Positions 26,045-37,587 of a DNA stretch of 64,000 nucleotides are shown here, in pieces. The notes beneath the pieces are model-generated. The model saw only the letters and a program-made list of their open reading frames with translations, made no database searches and had not been told where the DNA came from. The stretch comes from Cladorrhinum sp. PSN259 (Eukaryota; Ascomycota; Sordariomycetes; Sordariales; Podosporaceae), in assembly GCA_033725935.1 (NCBI GenBank), contig MU867130.1, forward strand, positions 62,001-126,000, given 5' to 3'. The number at the start of each line of letters is the position of its first letter. Position 1 is the first letter of the stretch. The translations under genes and the position numbers were made by a program.

Positions 26045-26304
26045 ATGCCAAAAACACTTGACCGTCAACTCCTTCACTGACTGTGTCCAGCTCAAAACTG
26101 TCATCAAGTGAACTGGTCTCAAAAATGCTCATCATACGCCGAGCTACCACACTTGCATCTTACCCAACTAATCCAAATGCACCCAGTACGCGCAACCTGG
26201 AACTAAACACATATGTCTCATTTACTCCATAACACCGCCCAATGAAAACTCCTCTCATAATCATGTACATGTTCCATTTTTCAACTATCCATCATACACT
26301 TCCT

Positions 26305-27546
26305 TCATTCCTTCTTTCCTTCCTCCTCAGCCTTCCTCCTCCTAGAACCCAACACCGCTCTTCCAACCGTACTAGCATACCCCCTCCCAACCTCCTTCGA
26401 AATCCACTCTCCACAATCAGCAACTGCATCCAAATCAACACCAGTATCCATGCCCAAACTCTCAAGGAAATACACCACATCCTCCGTCGCCACATTACCG
26501 GTTGCCCCAGGACTATAAGGGCACCCTCCCAATCCACCAACGCTCACATCAAACACCCTAATCCCATGCTCGAGCGCAACAGCAATATTCACCAGCGCCT
26601 GTCCGTACGTATCATGAAAATGCATAGCAACATCTTCGTTCCTCAAGCCGGCAGCTCTCAAACAAGTCAACAGCTCCTTTGTCCTCGGTGCTGTCCCCAT
26701 GCCCGTCGTGTCGCCAAGCGCAATCTCGTCCGCGCCCATTTCTAGTAGTTCAGTGGCTATCTCGGCTACCCTGTGAGGAGAGACATCGTACCCTTCAAAG
26801 GGGCACCCCAAGACAACAGAGATGTATGCGCGGACGCGTAAAGGGGAGGAAGGGTTGTGATCCTTTGCCGATTGGATTACTTGCCGATAAGTGTCGAGGG
26901 ACTGGGCGACGGACGAGTTTAGGTTTTTGCGGGAGAAGGATTCGGTTGCCGATGTGAAGATTGCTAGTTCTACCGCTGGTTTCGAAGGGGTTGGCGATGC
27001 GGTGGAATAGCTGTCTGGGTGGGAGGAGAGGATTTCGAGGGCGTTGGAGAGGCCCTTTCCGTTTGGGGCGAGGAAGGAGAAGGTTAGAGGGGATGGTGAT
27101 TTGGGCGGTGTGGTGAGGAGATGGGTCAGAATTTGGGAGGAGTTGTCCATCTGTGAAGGGCAGGCAGCATTAGCAATTTGCGAAGGGGAATGGAGGACAA
27201 GGAAAGAGCGAAAGGGATGAATGCATACTTGTGGCACCCATTTGGGCGAGACAAAAGAACCAGCTTCAATATTGTTCAAACCAGCCTTTGCCAGACGCTC
27301 AATCAATTGCAGTTTTGTATCCAGGCTGATGATGCCCTTTTCATTTTGGAGGCCATCTCGGGGTCCGACTTCGACGAGCTTGATGCGATCCGACGGTGCA
27401 GCAGTGTATTGCTGCTGCTGTTGTTGTTTGGGTGGTTGGTTCGATTCGGTTGCAAATGTTCGAATGACAGAAGGAGCAGCCCGGCCTGCCTGCAGATACG
27501 GGCGTCGCAAAAGGAAACGTCGTGAAGTCAGCGCGAACCGGGCCAT
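26305..27546 (-). CDS. Hydroxymethylglutaryl-CoA lyase, mitochondrial
   Basis: Two exons, 27546-27229 and 27150-26305, encode 387 residues. The 78-nt intron starts GTATGC and ends CAG with GCTAATG inside. The enzyme splits HMG-CoA into acetoacetate and acetyl-CoA, the last step of leucine breakdown. Visible family motifs are VEVGPRDGLQNEK, GSFVSPKWVPQ, GDTTGMGT near residue 252, HFHDTYGQALVN and GLGGCPYSPGATGN, whose Cys (about residue 316) is the catalytic loop cysteine. The N-terminus is basic with many Arg and no acids (MARFALTSRRFLLRRPYLQ), fitting a mitochondrial presequence, followed by a polyglutamine run. The C-terminus ends in KKE, not a peroxisomal signal. Confidence 0.96.
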   Translation of the reverse strand: MARFALTSRRFLLRRPYLQAGRAAPSVIRTFATESNQPPKQQQQQQYTAAPSDRIKLVEVGPRDGLQNEKGIISLDTKLQLIERLAKAGLNNIEAGSFVSPKWVPQVCIHPFRSFLVLHSPSQIANAACPSQMDNSSQILTHLLTTPPKSPSPLTFSFLAPNGKGLSNALEILSSHPDSYSTASPTPSKPAVELAIFTSATESFSRKNLNSSVAQSLDTYRQVIQSAKDHNPSSPLRVRAYISVVLGCPFEGYDVSPHRVAEIATELLEMGADEIALGDTTGMGTAPRTKELLTCLRAAGLRNEDVAMHFHDTYGQALVNIAVALEHGIRVFDVSVGGLGGCPYSPGATGNVATEDVVYFLESLGMDTGVDLDAVADCGEWISKEVGRGYASTVGRAVLGSRRRKAEEEGKKE

Positions 27547-27980
27547 CTTTTGTCTCCTTGTGGTGGTGTTTGTTCAACCCATATAGATGTAATTCCTAGG
27601 GAAGGGGGGCGGGAACTCCTTAAGCGGCTGGAGAGGGGACGTTAACCAGAAAAGCCGTGTAAACTGCTTGGGGAATCGGGGAAAGAAGCTCAGAGTCAGT
27701 AGTGACGTCGCATAGCGTCGGCCCATAATCCCTGTCCCTCTGGGCTGGACGTTACCCACGTGATCGCTGACAACTTACCCCTCATACAGGGATTCAAGCT
27801 CGGCTCTCGTTTAACGGCTTGGCGACTTCCGACTTTCAGTCACAAACAACACAAACCTTCATAAAACAAGCACAATTATTTGGGAATAGCCTCAACATCA
27901 GAACAAGCTTTAAGAAGTACAATTGCATTTACTATGGATGCTATTGAGATCAAATCCAGAAACATTATCCCAACAGAACG
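27547..27980. other. Intergenic region
   Basis: Promoter of the HMG-CoA lyase gene and 3' flank of the fructosamine-kinase-like gene. No gene is seen. Confidence 0.5.
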
Positions 27981-29193
27981 TCAAAGATGGGCATGAACAG
28001 GGGCCGCGTTATTGTTGGCCGCCTCAAGCTCTTCACCTTCTACTCTCTCAACAAGAAGTCTCATGTTACTAACAAAACTGCTCACAATTAGCAAATGACC
28101 GAAAAAAAAATTTCAAGTACCCAACTTACATCTCTCGTAGCTTGGGATCCTGGGGGTAAAGAGTAGACAGCAGAATCTGGTTCCGCAACATGTAGAGGGT
28201 ATTCCGACTGTCTACATCTTCCTCCGGCTCCGAGATAGGCACCTGCTTCCAGTACTCTTTCAAGTACGGCTTTCCAAGTGGATATCTCGGGTTACGGAAG
28301 ACGCCCAGATCAACTATACCACCAACAACTCGTCAGTCTCATCTCCTCCCGCATCTCAGCAGCAGAAAACGACATACCTTCATTATGCCCCCACATGGCA
28401 CAAGCATCATAAACACAAACAGTCTCTCCATCATCCTTATACTTGACATTACCCGGCCACAAATCCGCGTGGATCAAACAAGGCGTCACTTTCCGTCCAT
28501 CACTCTCCAAGGGTCTCAAATACCTCGGCAATACCTTCTCGAAAAACAAGGGCCTCAACCTCTCCAGCTCTTCATGGCATTCCCCAGCGTGAGCAGCATC
28601 CTCCCTCTCCAAGAAATCCCTCATCTGTCTTGTCCAAAACTCCTCCCAAGTGTCCGTCCAGCTGTTATCCTGCTCCAAATTACCGAACCGCGTATTCACT
28701 GGAAACCCAAATTTTCCTTCGGGGGATTTACCCATGCTTTTGGTGTGCAAAGAAGCAACGGCGGACATGTATGCCTCCGGGGATGGGATATCGTCCTCTA
28801 CCATGTCGAAGAATTCTGCCAAAAAGAAATGGACATCGGGACGGGATTTATAGGTTCCCTTGGCTACGGGGCGGGGGACATGTTTGGGTATGAACGAGTA
28901 AGCGGTGGTTTCGGAGGTGAAGGCTGATTGCATTAGTTCGAGCCCCTCCTGGCCTGATGCTTCTTTTTCGAAGAAGACGAGGTTGCTTTTGTCTGGCATC
29001 GAGACCTCAATGCGGTAGGTGTTGCAGTAGTCTGACATGCCTGAGGGCGTCACGGAGACTACGCGGCCTCCCGAGGGGAGGGCTGGAAAGGCTGTTAGTA
29101 TGGATTGAGCAAGTGCATGGGAAGGCAGGAGGTATTACCTGCTAGGAGGTTATCATCTAGCGTTTCCTCTACGTTGCGGACGTCGGTGGCCAT
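27981..29193 (-). CDS. Fructosamine/ketosamine-3-kinase family protein
   Basis: Four exons, 29193-29139, 29082-28378, 28313-28130 and 28077-27981, give 346 residues. Intron lengths are 56, 64 and 52 nt, and phases match at every junction. The start MATDVRNVEETLDDNLLA leads into GGRVVSVTPSGMSDYCNTYR. The kinase-like core shows LIHADLWPGNV, with likely catalytic Asp225, and CVYDACAMWGHNE, with the second metal-binding acid, both typical of the fructosamine kinase family. Family members phosphorylate sugar adducts on protein lysines, which makes them fall off (deglycation). Other members act on unknown small molecules, so the substrate is inferred only by family. No signal peptide, so probably cytosolic. 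The C-terminal tail after RLLVERVEGEE is Asn/Ala-rich and not conserved in my knowledge. Confidence 0.87.
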
Positions 29194-30386
29194 CGCAGTA
29201 ACTGTGGTATTTGTTAAGATTAGGTGATCTGATTTACGGGTGAGAGCTGATCTGATCTGAGGAAGGACGGACCCAAGTTCCAGTTAAAGAGGAACTTCTC
29301 TTGTTTGTTGGTTTTGGGGGAGCATGGCTGCCTTTTAGCCACAAAGTGGTCGTGTGAGCAGGCCTCATCTCCAACAGATACCGCAATACGGCACAGTGAG
29401 AGCTGCAGATTTTGCGAGCTCGGTAGTCGATATTCGACATAAATCCGGTTAGAAAGTCTTTTCGGTCGGTTCTTGGCCCAGGGGTTGTTTTGATGATGGC
29501 CAATGGAGTTGGTTGTTTCGGCCCGCTAATGTGGTCACCAGGGCTTACATAGCTTGGGAGTTCGCCATCGTACCAACAGCACTGGATGCATATGCAGACA
29601 GGTCAGTGTGGGAACAACTTGTTTACCCCGCGACGCCATGTCGCCTTCGGTTTTTTGTCTTTAGCTTTTAAACGGAGATCTAGTTTCAACGAGAGATTGA
29701 AGTTTGGAAAGAGCATTAGATAAGGAGGGGTGGGGATCCATGAATCCGACTAATGTGTTGGTGCGGCGTGGTCATCTGGACTTTCTTCGAATGGCGGCGG
29801 CACCTTCCCTCCTCCCCAGCATCTCAACCCGCTTTTCGTTTCAAGATTTCCAGTTTGAACAATCTTGTCGGTCAGATTGGCAATCACTAATTCCCGTTCC
29901 CTCCATCACGCTGTCTCTGAAGGAAACCATTCCCGGCGGCACAGGTCACCCGCTAACCGGAAGCGCAACACGCAGCAGGCCGATTCCACGACCGGGGTCT
30001 GTTTCAACATTTGCTCGTGAAGCAACCACTTTCTGAAAGATGTGAATATTGGTTGACATCAAGAGCCGATCTCCACAAACCCCAACTTGGCCTGGTAGAC
30101 CTCCTCAGACTCACCTCAGCATGACGGCCTCAAACACGAACAGCTAAACTCCCAAATCTCGCCTGTCGTCATGGCTCCCTCGGCTTTTGCGGTGTCACCT
30201 GGGGTCCGGTCTAGACTCTTGACTGGACAATTCCCACTACTGTGGTTTTTTCTTCTCCTGCCAAACAACTTTTTCGTCCGAGCTCATCTTCCAATTAATT
30301 ATTCTTCTATTGTAACTTCATCTTGTGTTACATCTTAACGTATCCTGCAAAGTCATTCATACCCAGGAAAGGGAAGCATTTTGGCA
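29194..30386. other. Intergenic region upstream of the NLR gene
   Basis: Promoters of the kinase gene (leftward) and the NLR gene (rightward). The plus-strand frame 29704-30036 has no supporting features and is not called. Confidence 0.45.
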
Positions 30387-33300
30387 ATGTTCGCAACGCA
30401 TGTAAGTAACTGCCATACTGTTATCTGGCATCAAGCACTGACAGTAAAAGGCCCAAACCTGGCACCAACCCTCAGAGTCATCAACATGGAGCACAGAAGA
30501 GAGGGACAGATCTCGCCTTGGAATTCCCAATCTTCCTATTCCAGGGGAAACAGACCGACAGCCATCGCCGAGCCGACTGCGTGGAAGACTTCAGAGTCTC
30601 CGAAGGGCGGCATCTCCATCAAGATCCAAGACACCTTCTCCGGACAACGGCAAGGGTGCTCTCGGTTTGACACTGCTACATGAGCCGTCTGAGCCACGTG
30701 TGGATTTCATCTTTGTCCACGGTTTGAATGGAGGCTCCAAGAGATCATGGAGTGCTTCCTCTGATCCATCAACCTTCTGGCCAAAGGAATGGTTGCCATC
30801 GGAAGCCGGGTTTAAGCACGTTCGAATTCACACATTTGGCTACGACTCGGACTGGACGAAGCAAAGAGAGAGCTCTTTGACCATTCATGACTTTGGCCAG
30901 GCTCTTCTGGCAGATCTATACAACTCTCCAAACTTAAAGAAAAATGGAAATGTAAGGAACCCACAAACGCGAGCGCCATGCCATAACCAGAAACTGACAA
31001 GGGATGCAGACACCAATTGTCCTTGTAGCACATAGCATGGGTGGTCTAGTTGTCAAAAAGGTAAGCTTTTCCGGGGGGTACCACGGTAATTGAAGCTGAC
31101 GATAGATAGGCCTACCTGCTTGCCAGACGAGATCCCATCTACGCCGATATTGCGAAAAGAATTCACAGCCAATACTATCTCGGAACACCACACAGGGGTG
31201 CCGATTCCAGCACCTTCGTGCAGGCCTTTATCTCCATGTCTCTTGGGTCGGGATCCAAAGCGTTCGTCAAGGAGCTGATCCCAGGATCTGGAACTCTCCA
31301 GGTCATTAATGACGAGTTCCGCCACGTCTGTAATGATGTCCGGCTTTGGTCGTTCTTTGAAGGCGTCCCAACTGCCGCAGGTCCAACTAACGTGATGGTC
31401 GTTGAGAAGGAGTCGGCTATAATGGGATTACCAGGCGAACATACTCAGTACTTGCAGGCCGATCATCGACGGCTTGTCAAATTCGAGTCAACCGAGGATC
31501 CGAATTACAACATTTTGCTTCGCTGCTTCAACACTACCATTGAAGAGATTGAGAAGGATTTTATTTCAGACAGCTTTGACAATCACCGGGCTCAGATGAA
31601 GCAGATTGCAAGCGCTTTTGACGTGGCAGAACGGCCTGACGGTGACTGTATCAGAGTTCTCGACAAGTTACATCAAGGATCTTGCGAATGGCTGACCACT
31701 CACCCTTATTTCCTTGAATGGCTCGAGTGTGATCTCATGGACGCGAATCCTACCATCAAGGCCATCGCAGCTGGCCCAACCCAGCCTGTTCCCCGATTCT
31801 TGTGGCTCAGTGGACCTCCCGGCTCCGGAAAGTCTGTGTCGTCAGGCCATGTCATCAAGCACCTCGAATCTTTCAACCTGGATTGCGCTTACTTCTTCTT
31901 TAAAAACAATGAAAAGCCAACTCTCACCCAGCTGCTACTTTCTCTTGCATACCAAATGGCAGAGTCGAATTTCCAAATTCGTCATACCTTCTTGTCAATG
32001 ATGGAAGAGGGCGAGGTCATTGACAGCCACAGTGACCACGTCATGGTCTGGAACAATATTTTCCTTGGGCGAATCTTCAAGATGACGTTCTCTCAACCTC
32101 AGTACTGGGTCATTGATGCTCTTGATGAATGTCCATCTCGGCTGTTGACAACCCTAGTAGCCATGTTCTCGAGGATTGAACCAACAGTGCCGCTCAGAAT
32201 ATTCATCACCAGCCGTCCAAACGGTCATGTTGAACGGCTTCTCAATCAAGAGAAGATTATGAGAACCGAGATACAGACTGGACAAGCTGATTCGCTCAAA
32301 GATATCGAGTTATTTGTGCGATCACGGCTGTCCCCGAGTCTTATTGAGGACTTCAATCAAGAGGATCAGGACCAGAGTGATCTGGTCGCTGAGATTATCA
32401 AGAAGTCAAATGGCATCTTCCTTTGGGCTTCACTAATCATGACCCGTCTTGACGACGCCCACAGTGTAGAAGCTATGAGAAACACTCTGAACCAGGTTCC
32501 CAAGGAGATGAGTGGGATGTACGCTGGTATTCTTCAAGGCATCATTGACTCTCCCAATGCAGAACTGGCCAAGTGCGTGCTCAAGTGGGTTGTGTGTGCG
32601 AGAAAGCCCCTGACGACAGAAGAGCTGAGGGAAGTGGTCAAGCTGGACATCAACCAAACACTTCGAACAGCAGACAGATTTGCACAAGTCTGCGGCAACC
32701 TCATCACCGTAGACAACAACCTGGTTCAAGTGATGCACCAAACTGTCAAGGAATTCCTGACAGGCGAGCAGTCTGACTACTACATCCCCAGATCCTGGTC
32801 GCATGCTCGTATCGCCGAATTGTGTCTCCATCATCTGAATGGACGAAATTTCAACCCTCCTCGCACCCGCCGGGCACCCAGTTTTCCACCCAAGGGAAGC
32901 ACAAACGACACCGTCTTCGACGAATACGCTTCCACAAACTTCTCCTACCATCTTGCGCATTGCTGCCCCTCGGAAGCAACCCTGGAGCTTTTGCCGTTGC
33001 TGGCAATGTTTGTCTCTTCCAACGTTCTAACCTGGATTGAGCGTATTGCCAAAACGGGCCGGCTCTCCTTAGTGATGCGCACAATCCAAAACCTCAAAGT
33101 CTATCTCGACAAGCAAGTCGCAACATGCTCACCGATTGACGCGGACTACCAGCTCATCTCGCGCTTCGTGGAGGATCTGGTGAGACTCTCAGCAATCTAC
33201 GGGCCCAACCTGCTCAATACTCCTTCATGCATCTACTCCCTTGTCCCACTGCTGTGTCCCAAGTCCAGCATGGTTCATTGGAAGTTCGGAAAACAATTCA

Positions 33301-35504
33301 AGCAAAGAGTCATTTGCAACTTCAACAACGAATGGGACGAGCGGCTGTCTTCATTCAGTTTTAACACAAGGGTCATGTCCATCGCTTGTGCAGACCAGTT
33401 GTTCGCCATTGGACTTGGAGATGGGTCTGTCAAGGTCTATCGACAAAGCACGTTCGAACTGCTGAATACTGTCAAGCATGGCGAGCCGGTGCGAAGGCTG
33501 GCAAATGGGCATCTCACCGGTGTGATCGTGTCTGCAGGGTTAAAGACAATCAAGGTGTGGGGAGCGAGACAGGTGCTGCTGTGGTCGACTGCTGTACCGG
33601 AGCAACCACTTTCGATCGAGTTCAGCCCGGATGACTCGAAGATCTATGTTCCATTAAGAAGCGGAGAGGTTCATGTGTATAGGGCCAAAAACGGAGCACG
33701 ACTGGACTCGCTTGCTATCATTGAGGAGAATTGCTCTGACTCGGAGTCAGACTGCGGCGAACAGATGCAGAAACGCACCAACCCGATGTTGGTCAGGGTC
33801 TGCCCCATGCTCGGTATTGCTGCTGTTGCGTACCGCAGTTCACACTTGCTGCTTTCTTACTACGACAGTGATGAGAGAGTTGAGGCTTTCGAGAAAGCGG
33901 GCTACGAAGATGGGGTAATTCCACCGCAGATCTTGGACGTTGCTTTCAACCCGAATATGGAGCAGAACCTCATGGCCGCAGCTTATCAGGATGGCGACCT
34001 TGTCACATTTGATCCATGGACACTACAGCAGCAACATACCTATCATCTCAATGCCGTCACGCTTGCTGCATCTGCGGATGGGCAGACACTGGCTGCCGGA
34101 GACAGCGAGTGTATTATTTCACTTTTTGCATTTGACGGCCTTCGACTGCTATGCCGGATTGAGTCTTTGGAGGAGCGTATCATGGGTATCGTGTTTGCTT
34201 CCAACAATCTAAGATTCTTTGATCTCAGGGGAAACACGTGCAACGTCTGGGAACCCGCGGTGCTTATCAAGAAGAACTTGGCCGATGATAGTTCGAGCGA
34301 CGTCTCAGATGACTACTTTGCGTCATCTACTGATTCCAACCTGGTCTGCACTAGAACATTCGAGGGCAGTAAGGCAATCCTAATCATGGCGCAAGCTGGA
34401 GACTCGAATTATGTCTTTTGTGGCCGTGAGGAAGGCTCTATTACTTTGCATGACATCACGTCTGGCAAGGTAATTACTGAATACCAATTTCACGCCCGCA
34501 TGGTTGATATCCACCATCTCGTGTGGAATACCCAAAGCAATGTTCTATTGAGCATTGATGCGTCACGAAGGTGCATTGCAACCAAATTGACTCTCCCACC
34601 GACCTCAGCGTCATCAGCAACCCCAGCGCAGCAACTAAAGCAGAAGCAACAGCAGCCACCGACAGAGCGGCTGCTTGACTTCCGCGCGGGCGACACCGTC
34701 GTTCAAGCAATTATAAGTCCAGATGGCTCCTTCCTCCTTGTCTCGACTCACACCGGGGAAGAGCTTCATACGATATTAGGTGGATCCGTGATCGAAAGCT
34801 CTCACTCTCATGGTTCTGCTCGATGGCTGCCTCATCCGACAGATCCCTCTCGTCTCCTACTATTCGATGGAGACTTGCTACATGTTTTTATGTGGAACTC
34901 TTTAACCCGCGAAACATCTGAAGCAGGCATCACGCTCAACCTTCCACCGGATCTAGCCTACAGTCGAGATGTTCATTTGTCAGATGAATGGCATTCCCGC
35001 AACGGATCGTCCACACTGATACAGACAATACAAATGCCTGGTAATCCACGGGAAACAGGGTTCTTGACTCTTGATGTCTCAAAACTTGATCCATCCACTA
35101 CTGCATGCCTCGAGGTGAGCTGCACTTCACGCCACTTGGTGTCGAATATCAAGTCGGTTCTGGGAGTATATCGCTCAAATCTGTACTTCATGAGCGGAAG
35201 GGGATGGGTATGTTCGATCAGTTTAAAGAGTTTGACTGGGGCAAGTTCGAAGAAGGATTATTACACCAGACATTTCTTTATCCCAAGCGTATGGCAGACG
35301 GGAAGTGGGGAGCTGATTGCGAAGGTAGTGAACAAGGGAACGGTGGTGATGGCGTATAGGGATGAGGTTGTGGTTTTGTCTGGGTTTTTGGAGTTTGAGC
35401 ATAAGACTGAGTTTGTTGGTTCTGGTAGTGAGGAGAGTCAGAGCGAGGAAGGAGGCGTTGGTAGGAAGAAGAAGGCGATTGTGCCTATTATTACAATGTC
35501 TTGA
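30387..35504 (+). CDS. NLR-like STAND protein: alpha/beta hydrolase - NACHT - WD40-like
   Basis: Modelled exons: 30387-30401, 30451-30951, 31010-31060 and 31110-35504, about 1653 residues. The last three exons are well supported; the five-residue first exon and its AAG acceptor are tentative. Residues ~78-230 are a lipase-like alpha/beta hydrolase: oxyanion region FIFVHGLNGGS, nucleophile elbow AHSMGG (Ser181), then YYLGTPHRGAD. A NACHT NTPase follows, with Walker A GPPGSGKS at 424-431, Walker B YWVIDALDEC from ~521 and FITSRPNGHVERLL. A winged-helix-like region with GIFLWASLIMTRL comes next. From ~940 to the end there are degenerate WD40-like blades (GLGDGSVKVYR, IEFSPDDSKIYVP). This layout is a known class of fungal NLRs linked to non-self recognition and heterokaryon incompatibility; the role here is inferred. 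The repeats are diverged, unlike fast-evolving high-identity WD40 arrays. Probably cytosolic. Confidence 0.85.
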
Positions 35505-36544
35505 AAGGGGCTCCGGGAGTCTACAAGGGTTCAACTTATTTTTTTCCTTATCTATTTTATATATCGCTGGGTCGGTTTGTGGGTGGCTCGGGTCCATCTT
35601 GGTCGTTTATAGGAATTGGGTCTACTGTCATTAAGGCTTTCATTTCTCTATCTTACTTCAATTTTTTTTTCTTTCTTGGGGTAGTTAAAATTGAACTTGA
35701 ATATCCACTCTCTAGCTTTGATTTTCTTTTTCGTCTTTGGAGAGTATTCGTGTAATACTAGACTTTGCTATGATGAGGAACGCGAAGAGGACTAATCGGT
35801 TGTAGATATTTAGTGAGATGTGCATTATCTCCATAGACTGCTTGTTTGGTAGGTGCCGCCAAGTTTGTTAACATAAGCAAAATGTTAAACCAACACGACT
35901 TTGGTCAGGGTGGTATATAGGCAGGTACTTGGTAAGATTTTTGGCGCCGAATGAGGAAATCTTCCTTTTCTTGACTTGCTCGGGTACATTAGTGGGATAT
36001 GCTGTGGTCACACAATCATTGCCCAGCTATTTTCATACCATACGTACCCAAGTAAGCATTGGTCTCTGACCAACCATTGGGGGTCTGGCAATCATTGTAA
36101 GTTCAGCACCATAGTTCAGAGAATGCAGGATTGGGGCTTTGAGATACTTACTGTCCATTGCATCATCAGCGAATGCCTTGTACAGACACGCAAGCAGATC
36201 ACGAGAGATGTATCAGCTTTAAGGAGACTTTACAAGGTCGAGACCTTCGTGCCAAAGTTCCCAGCCCTGCCATGCTCAAACTTTCACACTGTGGAGGGAC
36301 TTGCCAGTTAACTCAATTATTACCTACCTAACTTGAACCCTGACCAGGGGTGATGAGAAGTCGGCGCTGTGTGTTTCCGAACTGGTTGACTTTGATCCCG
36401 AACGGATGTTGCCCCTGAGCTGCCTTGCGCGGCCCCTAGCCGATGGTGACACACCCAGCGGTTCGAGTTACCTGTGCCGTAACGATGCGTCCGCCATTCT
36501 GCACTGCATCCTATACAGCCTCGGCTTCTTTGTGCTTGAAAAAA

Positions 36545-36694
36545 ATGTCTCCCATCTTACATCAACATATTGACATGATGACAAGGTCAGAAGGTGTCTT
36601 TGGCCGTCTGGAATCCGAATTCTCCGAGGTAGATAGCCACGCTCGCATCCTTTTACACCGACTTTCTCGGGGAGACCGTGACATTAAGTTACAG
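36545..36694 (+). CDS. Possible first exon of a small unidentified gene
   Basis: An ATG opens a 50-codon frame (MSPILHQHIDMMTRSEGVFG.., then DSHARILLHRLSRGDRDIKL) of hydrophilic protein-like composition, ending at CAG followed by GTAGTA, a possible splice donor. No second exon could be identified with confidence. The frame remains open beyond, but its composition becomes unlike protein. It could be chance. Confidence 0.2.
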
Positions 36695-36972
36695 GTAGTA
36701 TGGCTTTTTGGGAATGATTTGAAGGATCTAATGATTTATGTAATCGTGGTCTATCATTGCCTACGCGCAAGCATTGGGATTGTGGCAATTGTTGTGAGCG
36801 TAGTACACCCAGGCCAAGTGCTTGGATGTCTGCATCTTCGAAGTGCTGGCCTTCTTCTACTTTTCCCACTCCAATCATTTCAACCACTTTTACCACCACA
36901 TCCACATATGTACGACTATGGAATCCGCATCCACTTGCATACGACCCCTTCTCAACGGACTATTTTCAAACC

Positions 36973-36978
36973 TATAAA
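36973..36978 (+). promoter_or_regulatory. TATA-like box upstream of small paralog A
   Basis: TATAAA lies 187 bases before the ATG at 37160. A TATA-like box also lies 165 bases before the ATG of paralog D. Confidence 0.35.
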
Positions 36979-37159
36979 GATTCCATACGTCCACTCAAAC
37001 CCATGCTTTATTTGCGCGTGAGCTTCCTCTAGATCGACTCGAAATTTTATAGTGGCTTATTTTCCTCCCTGCGGTTCACAAACACCCAGGCACCCACCCA
37101 CTTCCTTTCTTTCAAACAACAAGAATATACGAAAGCCGACCCATTGCCAATTGTCGGCC

Positions 37160-37587
37160 ATGTCTACTACAACTCGCCAGTAAGTCAACCCCCTCATACC
37201 GCCTTATCTCTAAAACTTCCTTCCCTATATGGCCACGATACCAACTATCTTCATCATCTATGTTCTCAAACACTAATCCTTTGCTCTACCAGCCCGACTT
37301 CCCTCAAGACCATGAACCATACCTGCTACTCCACAACAACACATATACCACGCAACAGGCACCACAACCGCCGAGACGGTCATTCAAACTCTCACCATAC
37401 TCATCGTCACCAGCTCCATGCCTTCATCGGTCAAGAGACAACTGAAGACGGGGTATTGTACACTCGCATTCCACCCACGCCATCCTGCTCTGATATCAAC
37501 TCTTGTATACCCATCTACGAAGCCAAAGCCCAAGAAGCAATCAACCAGTTCAACCTAGCCTTTAAGAACAATGATACTCAAACCTAG
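37160..37587 (+). CDS. Small paralog family, copy A (unknown function)
   Basis: Two exons, 37160-37179 and 37293-37587, 104 residues. The first exon is only 20 nt (MSTTTR plus two bases), ends in GTAAGT, and joins in phase 2 across a 113-nt intron with CACTAATCC and a CTACCAG acceptor. The middle is Thr/His/Asn/Arg-rich. The C-terminal half is conserved with copy D: HAFIGQ, then TEDGVLYTRIPPTP, then YEAKAQEAINQFNLAF at residues 82-97, close to the end. No signal peptide, membrane segment or known domain is visible. The two-exon structure shared with copy D at the same codon position argues strongly that this is a real gene and not a chance frame. Function unknown. Confidence 0.7.

Larger units (their letters stand above)
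35505..37159. other. Gene-poor spacer between the NLR and the first small paralog
   Basis: Start of the gene-poor half. T-rich 3' sequence of the NLR gene, then no strong gene. One short protein-like frame (36545-36694) is listed separately. Other frames look random. Confidence 0.4.

Noticed and set aside
36684..36905. Minus-strand frame with EDADIQ resembling EDANIY of copy E
   Set aside because: Match too short and no C-terminal motif follows.
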